DNA of 64,000 bases, taken from positions 62,001 to 126,000 of the forward strand of contig NZ_JAKNCT010000005.1 of the NCBI RefSeq assembly GCF_022134585.1, read 5' to 3'. Source of the stretch: Mesosutterella porci (lineage in GTDB: Bacteria; Pseudomonadota; Gammaproteobacteria; Burkholderiales; Burkholderiaceae_F). Position 1 is the first letter of the stretch, and each line of letters begins with the position of its first letter. Both the position numbers and the translations under genes were made by a program. Below the pieces are notes generated by a model. That model was given only the letters and a program-made list of their open reading frames with translations. It searched no databases and was not told the DNA's origin. Shown here in pieces: positions 26,905 through 36,500 of the stretch.

Positions 26905-26943
26905 CGCGGCGCCGCGGAATAAAATAAGCGGCGCCGCGTTTTC
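26905..26943 (+). terminator. terminator after the UxaA-type pair
   Basis: CGCGGCGCCGC pairs over 11 bases with GCGGCGCCGCG (26905-26938), followed by TTTTCTC. Confidence 0.88.
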
Positions 26944-26989
26944 TCATTCCACCCGATACTGGCGACCCGGGTCTTGACGCTTTCAGCCT

Positions 26990-27610
26990 ATGGATCATCT
27001 GAAAAAAATCTGGCTTACGGCGGCGGGAGCCTGCGCAGCGCTTTTTACCACGATAGCGCTCGCCCAGGATCCCATCACGGAGTTCCTGCTGCATTCCAAC
27101 ACGGCCACGGCCCGGGTGCCGCCCGCGCCGCGCGCCTCGAGCGCCGCACAGGCCGCTACGGCCTCCGCCGCCTCGGGCGACGACAGCCTGGTGCTCGAGC
27201 CTGAGTTCGACGGCAGGGAAAAAACCTCGGAAGACGTCGCCCGGCGCTTCCAGGAGGTGAAGGGCCTCATGGACCGGGTCTGCAGCCAGCCCTCCAACCA
27301 GCCCTATTTCGCGAAGACCCCGTGCATCGCCACGTCGCTCTCCGACAGCCAGGCCTCCGACACGTCCAAGGCGACCGCGCAGGAGGTTCAGGCCGCCCGG
27401 CGCGTGTTCCGGCAGATTGACGCCATCAACGAGAAAACGAGGAAAATCATGATCGCAAGCGGCCAGGACGCGCACGAGGACGCGGTTCGCAGCTCTCAGA
27501 CCCGGCTCGACCCCAAGGTGAAGGAAAACCAGGACGCGCTGCTCACAGGGCGGCGCAGCTGGGGCGAATACAACCGGGCGCGGCTCGAGCTCACGCGCAG
27601 AATCCGCTGA
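26990..27610 (+). CDS. secreted hypothetical protein
   Basis: A 206-aa protein of unknown function. Residues 1-25 look like a signal peptide (IWLTAAGACAALFTTIALAQ), so it probably enters the periplasm. An Ala/Pro/Ser-rich linker (~40-65) precedes a charged, mostly helical region with two cysteines (VCSQPSNQPYF and TPCIAT) about 17 residues apart. It is between a terminator and an NCS2 permease, 67 bases upstream of the permease start. No family is recognised. Confidence 0.75.
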   Translation: MDHLKKIWLTAAGACAALFTTIALAQDPITEFLLHSNTATARVPPAPRASSAAQAATASAASGDDSLVLEPEFDGREKTSEDVARRFQEVKGLMDRVCSQPSNQPYFAKTPCIATSLSDSQASDTSKATAQEVQAARRVFRQIDAINEKTRKIMIASGQDAHEDAVRSSQTRLDPKVKENQDALLTGRRSWGEYNRARLELTRRIR

Positions 27611-27677
27611 AAGCCGCGCCGCGCGGATCCCGCCCGCGGCGCGCAGCCTCTTTTGATTTTTGAACAAAGGCGTTTTT

Positions 27678-28988
27678 ATGGACACCCTTAACCGTTTCTT
27701 CGGCATCAACGCGGCCGGCTCCACAGTGAAGCGCGAGATTCTCGCGGGCCTCACGACCTTCATCACGATGTGCTACCTCCTCGCGGTGGTGCCGGGCATG
27801 CTCACGCACACGGGCCTTTCCTTCGGAGACGCCTTCGTTTCGACGGTCTGGATCACCGTGATCGCGACGCTCGTCATGGGGCTGTGGGCCAACTTCCCGG
27901 TCGCCGTCGCCCCGGGGCTCGGGATCAGCGCCTTTTTCTCCTTCATGGTCTGCGGGCCGATGGGCTACAGCTGGCAGACGGGATTTGCCGCGGTCCTCGT
28001 CTCAGGCGTCATTTTCGCCATCCTCACCTTCACCAAAATCCGCCAGCTCATCATCAACTCGGTGCCCGCCGCCATGAAGGCGGCCATTCCGGCCGGCATC
28101 GGGCTTTTCATCGCCTTCATCGGGATGAAGAACTGCGGCCTTATCGTCTCCGACCCCTCGACCTTCGTCGCGCTGGGAAAAATGACCAGCCCGCCGGTGT
28201 ACCTCACGCTGCTGTGCGTGATCCTGATCGGGGTGCTGATCGCCAAGAACGTCACCGGGGCGATGATTCTCGGCATGGCCGCCGTCACTGCGCTGGGCTT
28301 TCTGACCGGAGCCTCGCCCGCCCCCGACCTCGCAAAGGGCTTTTCCGAGCCCCTGCATTTCTTCCCCTCGACCACTTTCCTGCAGCTCGACTTCAGCGGA
28401 CTCATGCAGCACAGCATGATCACGGTACTCTTCACGCTGTGCTTCGTGGACCTCTTTGACAACCTGGGCACGCTGATCGGAGTGTGCTCCAAGGCGGGCT
28501 ACATCCAGAAAGACGGCACCATCCACGGCATCGACCGCGCCCTGATGGCCGACTCCGTCGGGACGATCTGCTCGGGGCTGCTCGGCTGCACCACTGCGAC
28601 GACCTACCTCGAGAGCGTCTCGGGCGTTTCGGCGGGCGGCCGCACGGGGCTCACGGCGCTCACGGTCGCGGTTCTTTTCGCGCTGTCACTGTTTCTCGCC
28701 CCGGTGCTCGCTCTCGTGCCCGTCTACGCCACCTCGGCCGCCCTCATCATCGTAGGGGCGATGATGCTGGGGACGCTGAAGAGTGTGCGCTGGGACGACT
28801 TCACGGATGCGCTTCCCGCCTTCCTCACCGTGATCACCATGCCGCTCACCTTCAACATCGCCACGGGCCTGGGCATCGGGTTCATCTCGTTTTTCCTGCT
28901 CAAGCTGCTGAGCGGCCGCAGGGCCGAAGTGAACGTGACGCTGGGCGTGCTCGCGGCGCTGTTCGTGGTGAGCTTCGCGCTGCGCTGA
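27678..28988 (+). CDS. NCS2-family purine permease
   Basis: A 436-aa inner-membrane transporter of the hypoxanthine/guanine (PbuG/GhxP-like) branch. The ATG at 27678 is preferred over the TTG at 27660 because AAAGG lies eight bases before it. Typical blocks are FFGINAAGSTVKREILAGLTTF, PGLGISAFFSFMVC and FVDLFDNLGTLIGV with the substrate-site Asp, and GCTTATTYLESVSGVSAGGRTGL. About a dozen hydrophobic segments are visible. Guanine, hypoxanthine or adenine is the likely substrate, moved with protons. Confidence 0.93.
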   Translation: MDTLNRFFGINAAGSTVKREILAGLTTFITMCYLLAVVPGMLTHTGLSFGDAFVSTVWITVIATLVMGLWANFPVAVAPGLGISAFFSFMVCGPMGYSWQTGFAAVLVSGVIFAILTFTKIRQLIINSVPAAMKAAIPAGIGLFIAFIGMKNCGLIVSDPSTFVALGKMTSPPVYLTLLCVILIGVLIAKNVTGAMILGMAAVTALGFLTGASPAPDLAKGFSEPLHFFPSTTFLQLDFSGLMQHSMITVLFTLCFVDLFDNLGTLIGVCSKAGYIQKDGTIHGIDRALMADSVGTICSGLLGCTTATTYLESVSGVSAGGRTGLTALTVAVLFALSLFLAPVLALVPVYATSAALIIVGAMMLGTLKSVRWDDFTDALPAFLTVITMPLTFNIATGLGIGFISFFLLKLLSGRRAEVNVTLGVLAALFVVSFALR

Positions 28989-29125
28989 GAAAAAGCGCCC
29001 GATCGCCGCAGGGGGAGCCCTTTCCTTTTTCTTGAAGGCTCTCCCTTCTTTTTTCTCCCGGCTCCGCTGCGGCGAACTTAAAATACCTGCTTTCCCTCTA
29101 CTTTTCCCCGTCACAGCGCAGTCCC

Positions 29126-30310
29126 ATGATTTCACGCCGGAAACTGCTTCAGATCGCGATGGCCTCGCCGCTGGCCTCAGGCGGCGCCCTGGCCCACGCC
29201 CTGCCGCGGTCCTTTTCACTCGCTTTCTGCGGCGACATCATGATGGGCTCCACGTTCCCGGGCGAGGCGCTGCCCGAGCACGACGGGCAGAAGCTCTTCG
29301 TCGACGCCGCGCCGGTCCTGCGCGCGGCCGACCTCGCCTTCGGGAACCTCGAGGGGACACTGCTCGAGGGCGGAGAAACGCAGAAGGTCCCCTCGCCCAC
29401 GACCTACGCCTTCCGCACGCCCGTGCGCTACGCGAGGTACCTGAAGGAGGCCGGGTTCGACTTTCTGTCGCTGGCGAACAACCACGCGGGCGACTTCGGC
29501 GAGGAAGGCATGAACTCGACGCAGCGGTGCCTTCGCGAGCAGGGGATCGCCTTCGCAGGCATCCGGGGCCGCTGCGAATACGCCCTGATTGAAAGAGGCG
29601 GAGTGCGCTTCGGCGTGGCGGCCTTCGGACACAACTCCTATACGCTCAGGCACGGCGACGAGGCCGAGGTCCGCCGGATCCTGGCCGCGCTGCGGCGCCG
29701 CTCCGACCTCATCGTCGTCTCCTTTCACGGGGGAGCGGAAGGCCGCAACCGGGCCCGCCTGCCCTACGGCGAAGAGATCTTTCTCAACGAGAAGCGCGGC
29801 AGCCTGAGGCATTTCGCCCATCTGTGCGTCGACCTCGGGGCCGATGCCGTCTTCGGCCACGGCCCCCACGTCCCGAGGGCGGTCGAAGTCTACAAGGATC
29901 GCTTCATCGCCTACAGCCTCGGCAACTTCTGCACCCCCTACATGGTGAGCCTCAAGGGCATCAGCGGACTCGCCCCCGTGATCGAAATCCAGATGAGCAG
30001 CAGCGGCCGCTTCCTTTCGGGACAGATTTACTCGTTCCGCCAGATCCGCGGCACGGGCCCGAGGCTGGACCCAGGGCGCGAGGCTGCGAAGCTCATCAAA
30101 ACCCTCTCCGAGGAGGACATCAGCCCGCGCTTTTTCACAATCGACGAATCGGGCAGGATCCTGCCCGCCGTAGCAGCGGCTTCGGCGCCTGCGCAGACGT
30201 CCGCGGCCGAACCCTCCGGCGGGCCCTCCGGGCAGGGCGCGGAATCCGAGGATCCCAGGATCGGCGAGGACATCCTGATCGAAGAGCCGGCGCCTGAAGC
30301 TGCTCCCTGA
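29126..30310 (+). CDS. CapA-family metallophosphatase-like protein
   Basis: A 394-aa protein of the poly-gamma-glutamate synthesis CapA family, with a calcineurin-like fold. The N-terminus SRRKLLQIAMASPLASGGALA looks like a twin-arginine signal, so it is probably periplasmic. Motifs: FCGDIMMGS, LAFGNLEGTL, SLANNHAGDFGEEGM, VSFHGGAEG and FGHGPHVPRAVEVYKDRFIAYSLGNF, all the metal-site blocks. The C-terminal ~50 residues are Ala/Pro/Glu-rich and probably disordered. No capB or capC genes adjoin, so PGA synthesis is not implied. The 237 bases after it (30311-30547) hold no gene that I see. Confidence 0.9.
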   Translation: MISRRKLLQIAMASPLASGGALAHALPRSFSLAFCGDIMMGSTFPGEALPEHDGQKLFVDAAPVLRAADLAFGNLEGTLLEGGETQKVPSPTTYAFRTPVRYARYLKEAGFDFLSLANNHAGDFGEEGMNSTQRCLREQGIAFAGIRGRCEYALIERGGVRFGVAAFGHNSYTLRHGDEAEVRRILAALRRRSDLIVVSFHGGAEGRNRARLPYGEEIFLNEKRGSLRHFAHLCVDLGADAVFGHGPHVPRAVEVYKDRFIAYSLGNFCTPYMVSLKGISGLAPVIEIQMSSSGRFLSGQIYSFRQIRGTGPRLDPGREAAKLIKTLSEEDISPRFFTIDESGRILPAVAAASAPAQTSAAEPSGGPSGQGAESEDPRIGEDILIEEPAPEAAP

Positions 30311-30547
30311 GGCGAAAGCTCTCCGCGCGGGGAAGATCCCGCCCCGGATCCTTTCGGCTAAAGCAGTTAAGCCGCACGAATAAGGGTTACTACCTAATTT
30401 TAAAGAACTAAGAAGCGGTGTCCGTAGACTGTTTTTTATAGGTTCATAAACGACAGCGGCCTTCAGCCCGGCCGAAGAGTCGTTTTGAGGAGTTATTTTT
30501 TCCGGCCGGGGCCGGTGTGAGAACGCCCGGACCGAAGGAGGAACGCC

Positions 30548-30712
30548 GTGAGCAACAGAACGCTCGGCTGGTACGCCGCCATTGAGCGTCCGTTCGACCA
30601 GCCCTGGGATCTGGAGCACCCGGTGCTCGATCCCATCGTCCCCTGGATCACCCACAGCCTGCACCCGAAGCTCTACGGCCTCATTGAAAAATTGGGACGC
30701 CCAGGGCCCTGA
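30548..30712 (+). pseudogene. 54-aa N-terminal fragment of the flavoprotein gene
   Basis: GTG start with a strong AAGGAGG nine bases upstream. The product reads RTLGWYAAIERPFDQPWDLE and continues to EKLGRPGP, then stops at 30710. The flavoprotein frame that follows is shifted relative to it. Adding one base in the GGG run at 30694-30696 would join the frames as EKLGTPRALKADEPLI, which reads smoothly. The simplest view is a single gene broken by a one-base loss (real, or an assembly error). As it stands the ribosome-binding site drives only this short peptide. Confidence 0.6.
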
Positions 30713-30747
30713 AGGCCGACGAGCCCCTGATCCAGCCCGGCGAACCC

Positions 30748-31995
30748 GTGAATCAGGTGATCGTCGTCGCAAAAGGGGTGACCGGCCGCGAAGTGGGGCA
30801 GATTTCGGGCGCCATCGCAATCTCGCCGCCGCGCCACATCGCCGACAGCTCGGTTGAGAACTTCTACTGGCTGCGCGACAAGATCGACGTCAAGTTCCAG
30901 GCGGTCACCTACCACGGCGGCCACTCCGTGAAGCGCTCCCACGCGGTGACGAGCCACCGCGGCGACGGCTTCAACGGCTTCATCCTGCCGATGCTCGCCA
31001 AGTGCAAGGAATACGGCATCCCGGTGCGCCTGCGCACCTATGTCGAAGAAATCATTGAAGACGACCAGGGCCGCGTGGTCGGCGTCAAGGTCCGCGAGAA
31101 GTACCGCTTCCCCAGGGCGAACTCCGGCCCCGTGAAATACATCCGCTCTCTCAAGGGCGTGCTGCTCGCCTCCGGCGGCTTCGCGCAGAATGTAACGATG
31201 CGCATGAGCCATGACCCCCGGCTCACCTCCGCCTTTACCTCCACCAACTACCCGGGCGCCACGGGCGAAATGATTCAGGAAGCCCAGTTACTCGGAGCCA
31301 ACACCGTCCAGATGGACTGGATTCAGCTCGGCCCCTGGACCAGCCCGGACGAGAGCGGCCTCGGACTGTGCCCCCTCATCACCGAATCCTCAGTGGGCTA
31401 CGGCCCAATGGTCGACCCGGCCACGGCCAGGCGCTTTGTGCAGGAAACCGACAACCGCAAGGTTCGCGCGGACGCCATTGTGGCGATCGGGCATCCGGTC
31501 ATCATGTTCACCAACGAAAAGAACGTCATGAACCAAGTGGTGAACCACAACATGACTCCCGCCATGTTTGAGAAAGTTCAGGCCTCCGGCGTCGTTCATA
31601 AATTCAACACGCTCAAGGAACTCGCCGCTTTCTACAAGATCGACTATGACGCCCTGATGAAGGAAACCAACAAATTCAGCTCCTACATGAAGGCGATGAA
31701 GGATCCGGAGTTCAACTGCAAGTTCTTCAAGGACGGCGTCCCGATCGAGGAAGGCAAGGGCCCGTTATACGGCTGGAGGCTCTGGCCGCGCGTCCACCAC
31801 TGCATGGGCGGCCTCGAGATCAACAACAAGGCGCAGGTGCTCGACGCCCGCCACAACGTGATCCCGGGCCTCTATGCCGCGGGCGAGGCGACCGGCGGCG
31901 TGCACGGCATGGTGCGCCTCGGCACCGTCGCAGTGGCCGACTGCATCATCTTCGGTCGCACGGCCGCCCGCTCCGCGAAGGCCTATCAGGACTGA
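30748..31995 (+). CDS. fumarate-reductase-type flavoprotein, N-terminally incomplete
   Basis: The 415-aa frame covers most of a FAD-dependent reductase of the flavocytochrome c / fumarate reductase family: KYIRSLKGVLLASGGFAQN, TSTNYPGATGEMIQEA, the RLWPRVHHCMGGLEIN active-site region and GLYAAGEATGGVHGMVRLG near the end. The GxGxxG FAD-binding motif expected near the N-terminus is absent both here and in the upstream 54-aa frame. There is no ribosome-binding site before the GTG at 30748, and the frame opens after a TGA at 30685. It has no signal peptide, whereas its likely electron donor, the tetraheme cytochrome at 32270, is exported. Either a decaying gene or an unusual variant. Confidence 0.75.
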   Translation: MNQVIVVAKGVTGREVGQISGAIAISPPRHIADSSVENFYWLRDKIDVKFQAVTYHGGHSVKRSHAVTSHRGDGFNGFILPMLAKCKEYGIPVRLRTYVEEIIEDDQGRVVGVKVREKYRFPRANSGPVKYIRSLKGVLLASGGFAQNVTMRMSHDPRLTSAFTSTNYPGATGEMIQEAQLLGANTVQMDWIQLGPWTSPDESGLGLCPLITESSVGYGPMVDPATARRFVQETDNRKVRADAIVAIGHPVIMFTNEKNVMNQVVNHNMTPAMFEKVQASGVVHKFNTLKELAAFYKIDYDALMKETNKFSSYMKAMKDPEFNCKFFKDGVPIEEGKGPLYGWRLWPRVHHCMGGLEINNKAQVLDARHNVIPGLYAAGEATGGVHGMVRLGTVAVADCIIFGRTAARSAKAYQD

Positions 31996-32016
31996 CCCCC
32001 TGCCGAGCCCAGGCGC

Positions 32017-32072
32017 GAAGGAGCGGCTCCCTCTCCGGCCGCTCCTTCGCAGCCCGGCTTCGCACCGGGCTT
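32017..32072 (+). terminator. two hairpins after the flavoprotein
   Basis: GAAGGAGCGG/CCGCTCCTTC (32017-32048) is followed by AGCCCGG/CCGGGCT (32051-32071) with a short T pair. They separate the flavoprotein from the cytochrome gene, which probably has its own promoter in the 200-base gap. Confidence 0.65.
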
Positions 32073-32269
32073 ACGCTTTCATGGAGAGCGCCTCTTCCAA
32101 ACAAAGACACAGCACAGAGTCAGCGAATCAGGGACTTTGGTTGTAGGGAATAACACTAATTCATATGTTCAACTGGTTTGGATGCTGTAATCTGGGATTT
32201 GGTCTTAAAGATAAAAAAGAAGCTATCCGCTTCAAAAAAAACAAACTTTTCCATCAAGGAGATGGACCC

Positions 32270-32620
32270 ATGAAGTTCTCAGCAAACCTCGCCATAGCCT
32301 CCATACTCTTGGCCTTTGCCGCTTCAAGCGCCTTTGCCGCTGGCGGCAATTTCGGCGCCGACAAGCACATCAAGGCCGGGCTCAAGTGTGAATCCTGCCA
32401 CGGGCCGGACAAAAAGATTGAAACTCCTGAAAAGGAGCAGTGCATCAAGTGCCACGATCCGAAGAAGCTCGCGGAAAAAACCAAGAACGTGAAGCCCACC
32501 AATCCGCATGATTCTCCGCACTACCATCAGGACCTCGAGTGCACGCTGTGCCACCTGCAGCATGAAAAGCCCGAGATTTACTGCAACCAGTGCCACAAGT
32601 TTGATTTCAAGATGCCCTGA
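32270..32620 (+). CDS. secreted tetraheme cytochrome c
   Basis: A 116-aa periplasmic cytochrome. The ATG at 32270 has AAGGAG upstream and gives a clear signal peptide (LAIASILLAFAASSAFA, cleavage near 23). Four CxxCH heme sites lie at residues 40-44 (CESCH), 58-62 (CIKCH), 91-95 (CTLCH) and 105-109 (CNQCH), with several extra His for axial ligation. This matches the small tetraheme proteins that form the heme domain of flavocytochrome c3 or act with separate flavin reductases. The flavoprotein just upstream is the natural partner. Confidence 0.93.
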   Translation: MKFSANLAIASILLAFAASSAFAAGGNFGADKHIKAGLKCESCHGPDKKIETPEKEQCIKCHDPKKLAEKTKNVKPTNPHDSPHYHQDLECTLCHLQHEKPEIYCNQCHKFDFKMP

Positions 32621-32654
32621 GAGCAACGCTCTTGAGCCGCACGAATTTGTGCAG

Positions 32655-32682
32655 AGGCGCCCCGTATACGGGGCGCCTTTCT
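32655..32682 (+). terminator. terminator after the tetraheme cytochrome
   Basis: AGGCGCCCCG and CGGGGCGCCT form a perfect 10-base stem with a TATA loop, followed by TTCTTG. Confidence 0.88.
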
Positions 32683-32834
32683 TGTCTGCGCAAAGACAGT
32701 TCCAGAAAAGACGGCCGTCACAAACTAAAAGCCAATTCGGCGCTCCAGCGGTGGGAAAATAATTTCAAGACGGAGAAATGCTTCAAGGGAAGAATGCCTT
32801 CTGCGCGGCATACGGAAGGAAAAGGGAGGCCATC

Positions 32835-33404
32835 ATGATGAGAACGGCGGCATGCGCCTTGCTGCTTGCGGCATCGGTCTTTTTATCCTCTGCCCTGGCG
32901 GTCTGCTTTGACCCGCAGCCGATCGGGTGGGACACCGTCGATGGGGATTACAGGAAATTCGGCGAACTGCGCTTTCCCTGCGGCGACTTGTCCGAGTCAA
33001 TCGTCAAGGGCTCGAAGCTGACGACCACGAAACTCGACGGCGCCGTATCGATAGAAATTACAAATCTGGAATTCACCTGGAGCCAGGGCGTGAAGGCGGG
33101 GGTCATCATCCCGGCGAAAAAGAACCTGAAGTTCTCGAAGCAGTGCGAGCCGAAAATCTCGGTGGACATATCAAGAGGAGGCGGCAGCACAAACCCAGGC
33201 TTCGGAGAAGAGTATCCCTGCGGAGCCTACACAACGATGGCAGCCTACAGGAAGGCTCTGAGGAACGCCCCTCCGAAGGAAGACCCGGTGCCGGGCTCCG
33301 AAGGGTTCGAATACACCAGGCCCGACAGTTCCGGGCGGATGACGCTCCGGGACCGCGCGACTGGAGCCGAGTACAGCTGCAGGGACGGCTACTGCAGCCG
33401 GTAG
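32835..33404 (+). CDS. secreted hypothetical protein
   Basis: A 189-aa protein. The ATG at 32835 is chosen for its GGGAGG site; an upstream frame to 32778 lacks one. Residues 1-22 form a signal peptide (ACALLLAASVFLSSALA) followed at once by a cysteine, but LAVC is a poor lipobox, so a lipoprotein is possible, not sure. Four or five further cysteines (FPCGD, KQCEP, YPCGA, YSCRDGYCSR) suggest a disulfide-bonded periplasmic protein. It has its own terminator downstream. I recognise no family. Confidence 0.75.
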   Translation: MMRTAACALLLAASVFLSSALAVCFDPQPIGWDTVDGDYRKFGELRFPCGDLSESIVKGSKLTTTKLDGAVSIEITNLEFTWSQGVKAGVIIPAKKNLKFSKQCEPKISVDISRGGGSTNPGFGEEYPCGAYTTMAAYRKALRNAPPKEDPVPGSEGFEYTRPDSSGRMTLRDRATGAEYSCRDGYCSR

Positions 33405-33454
33405 CCTCCGACGGCGGCATCACCGCCCTCTCCTGAAGCCGCACGCTTAAAGCA

Positions 33455-33479
33455 GGGCCCCGCCGCAACGGGGCCCTTT
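33455..33479 (+). terminator. terminator after the secreted protein
   Basis: GGGCCCCG/CGGGGCCC, 8-base stem with a CCGCAA loop, followed by TTT. Confidence 0.75.
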
Positions 33480-33514
33480 GGCCGATACCGACCCCGGAAG
33501 AAAGTCTGAGGAGG

Positions 33515-36500
33515 TCAGGATCCCTTGAAGCTGAAGACCCGCACGGGCTGCTCCTCAGGGTCCGGCTCCGGCAGCGGCTGGACGGGGCGCCCCGCCATCT
33601 GCTCGCGGGCCACCGACATGAAAAGTTTCACGCGGTTGCTCACGTTCGCCTCTGAGTTTCCCGCCTCGAAGTCGATCGCCATCAGGTTGGACTCCGGGTG
33701 CTTCTCGCGGATCGCCTTGATCACGCCCTTGCCTGTGACGTGGTTGGGCAGACAGCCGAACGGCTGCAGGCACAGCACGTTGGTGACGCCGTTCGTGATG
33801 AACTCCAGCATCTCGGCGGTGAGCAGCCAGCCCTCGCCCGCCTGCTCACCGAGCGACACGAGCCCGTGCACCGACTGCTGCAGGCGCTGGAAATCCGAAA
33901 CAGGGAAATAAGGCGTGCCCCTGAGGGCCTCGCGCATGGCGTTTCGCGCGGAATCGAGCCGGTTCAAGAAGAAGCGGCTCGTGATCGCCTTGATGAAGGG
34001 ACCGTTTAAGAACCGGTGCTGCAGCACGTTGTCCGACAGGCAGTAGAGGAAGAAGTCGGCCATGTCTGTGAGCACCGGCTCGCCCCCCTCCTTCATGATG
34101 GTGTCGGTCAGGTGCCGGTTCGCATCGGGGTGGTACTTGAGCAGGATCTCGCCCACGATGCCCACGCGCGGCTTCACGATGTCGTCGGTCGGGACGCTCG
34201 CGAACTCGCGCACCATGTTGATCATGGCGGGCCTGAAATCCGTGAAGTTGTTGTGGAAGGCGATCTCGCGGGAGCGCCGGGTCCACTTCGCGAGCATCTC
34301 GTCGGCGTCGCCCGGGCAGAGCTCGTGCGAACGGGTCGCGAAATAAAGCCTCTGGAGCATGTCGCCCAGCAGGAGCCCGAGCACCATCCGCCGCATGGCA
34401 AGCGGCGAGAGCGAAAAGCCCGGCTGCTCGTTGAAGTTTCCGCCCGAAAGGGACACGATCGGAGTGTTCTTGAAGCCCTCCTCGGCCAGTGCCCTCTGCA
34501 GCAGCGCGATGTAGTTGGTCGCGCGGCACGGGCCGCAGGTCTGCGCGAGCATCAGTGCGGTGTTGTCCGGGTCGTATTTTCCACTCTTGATGGCGTGGAC
34601 GAGCTGCCCGATCGAGACGATCGCCGGGTAGCAGGCGTCGTTGTTCACGAGCGTGAGGCCCGTCTCGATCGCGGCCATCGACACCGTGGGGAGAAGCTTC
34701 ACGCGGTAGCCGCTGCCCAGCAGCGCGGCCTCGATGATCGGGAAGTGAATCGGCGACATCTGGGGCGCGAGAATCGTGCGGGTCTTCCTCATGGAGCGCA
34801 GGAACACGGGCGGCGTCCAGTCGGGGCCGCTCTTTTCTTCAGGCGCGGGCTCGATGCCCTTGTCCTCCGCCTCCTTCTTCTCGGCGACGGCGGCAAGCAG
34901 CGAGGCGATTCGAATCTTCGCGGGCCCGAGCGAATCCCCCTCGTCGATCTTGAGCAGCGTATGCAGCTTCCCCGCCTTGGCAAGGATCTGCGCAATCTGG
35001 TCGGAGGTGATGGCGTCGATCCCGCAGCCGAAGTTGGTGAGCTGCACGAGCTCCACCCCCGGCTCCTGCGCAGCCAGGGTCGCCACGCGGTACATACGGG
35101 CGTGGAAGGCCCACTGGTTGATCACTCGGAGCTTGTCGGGCTCGGGGGCGAGATGTGCGATCGAGTCCTCGGAGAGCACCGTGACGCCGAGCGACGCGAT
35201 GTAATCCGGTAAGCCGTGGTTGATGTAAGGATCGGCGTGGTAGGGGCGCCCGGCTATGAGAATCACGACGCGGCCCTTCGCCTGGGCCTCGGAGAGCATG
35301 TGCTCGCCCTCGCACTGCAGCTGGTGCTGCCAGCTCTCCATCGCTTTTTCAGCCGCCTTGACGGCCGCCGCAATTTCGCGCTCAGGGATCTCGGGGAAAT
35401 TCTCGCGTATCACGCGCGCAACCACCTTCCCGTCGGAGAGCAGCACGAAAGGCGTCAGGATGACGGGCTTTTTGCCCTCGGGGAAGTCGGCGTTAAGGCG
35501 CGCGACCTCCGGGTATCCCGCCACCACCGGGCAGGCGAAGGTGTTGTCCGACTCCTTGAATTCCTTTCTCTCGCGGGGCACGCACGGGAACCAGATGCGG
35601 GTGACGCCGTGCGAGGCCAGCCAGTTGATGTGCCCGTGGGCAAGCTTGGCCGGGAAGCACACGGACTGCGAGGGCATCGAAGTGAGCCCCGAGTCGAAGA
35701 TGGACTTGCTCGACTCCGGCGAGAGCACCACACGGAAGCCCAGCTTCGTGAAAAGAGTGAACCAGTACGGGTAGTGCTCGTAGATGTTCAGCGCCCGCGG
35801 AATGCCGATCACGCCGCGCGGGGCCTTGTCTTCGGGAAGCGGCTCGCCCTGGAAGAGATGCGCGAGCTTCCAGGCGTAGATGTTGTTGCCCACGTCGCGC
35901 TTCTTGCCCGCGCCGCCTTTCGCTCCGAAGTCGCAGCGGTTGCCGGAAATGAACTTCCGCCCGTTGGAGAACCTGTTCATTGTGAGCAGGCAGCGGTTGT
36001 TGCACCCCTTGCAATGGAAGGAGCGCGTGATGACATCGAGCGTTTCGAGGGCTTCGGCCGAAAGCGTGGGCGCAGGCAGCGAGTTGCGCTCGGTCTTTTC
36101 CCGGGCAATCAGCGCGCAGCCGAAGGCCCCCATGAGCCCCGCGATGTCGGGTCTGAGCACCGTGCGGCCGAGCAGCAGCTCGAGCACCCGCAGCAGCGCG
36201 TCATTGATGAAGCTGCCGCCCTGGACCACCACGTGGTCCCCGAGCTCTTCGACCGAGCGCAGCCTCAGCACTTTATAGAGGGCGTTGCGGATCACGGAGT
36301 AGCAGAGTCCGGCCGCGATGTCGCCGATGTCCGCACCTTCCTTCTGAGCCTGCTTCACGCGTGAGTTCATGAACACCGTGCAGCGGGTCCCCAGATCGGC
36401 GGGATGCCGGGCGAAAAGCGCCTTCTTCACAAACTGGTCGAGCGTGAGCCCGAGGCTGCGGGCGAACGTCTGTATGAACGCCCCGCAGCCCGAGGAGCAG

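Noticed and set aside
30685-30712. Programmed -1 frameshift joining the two flavoprotein frames
   Set aside because: The A run is not a canonical X-XXY-YYZ slippery heptamer in the right frame and no stimulatory structure is evident; a simple indel explains the data better.
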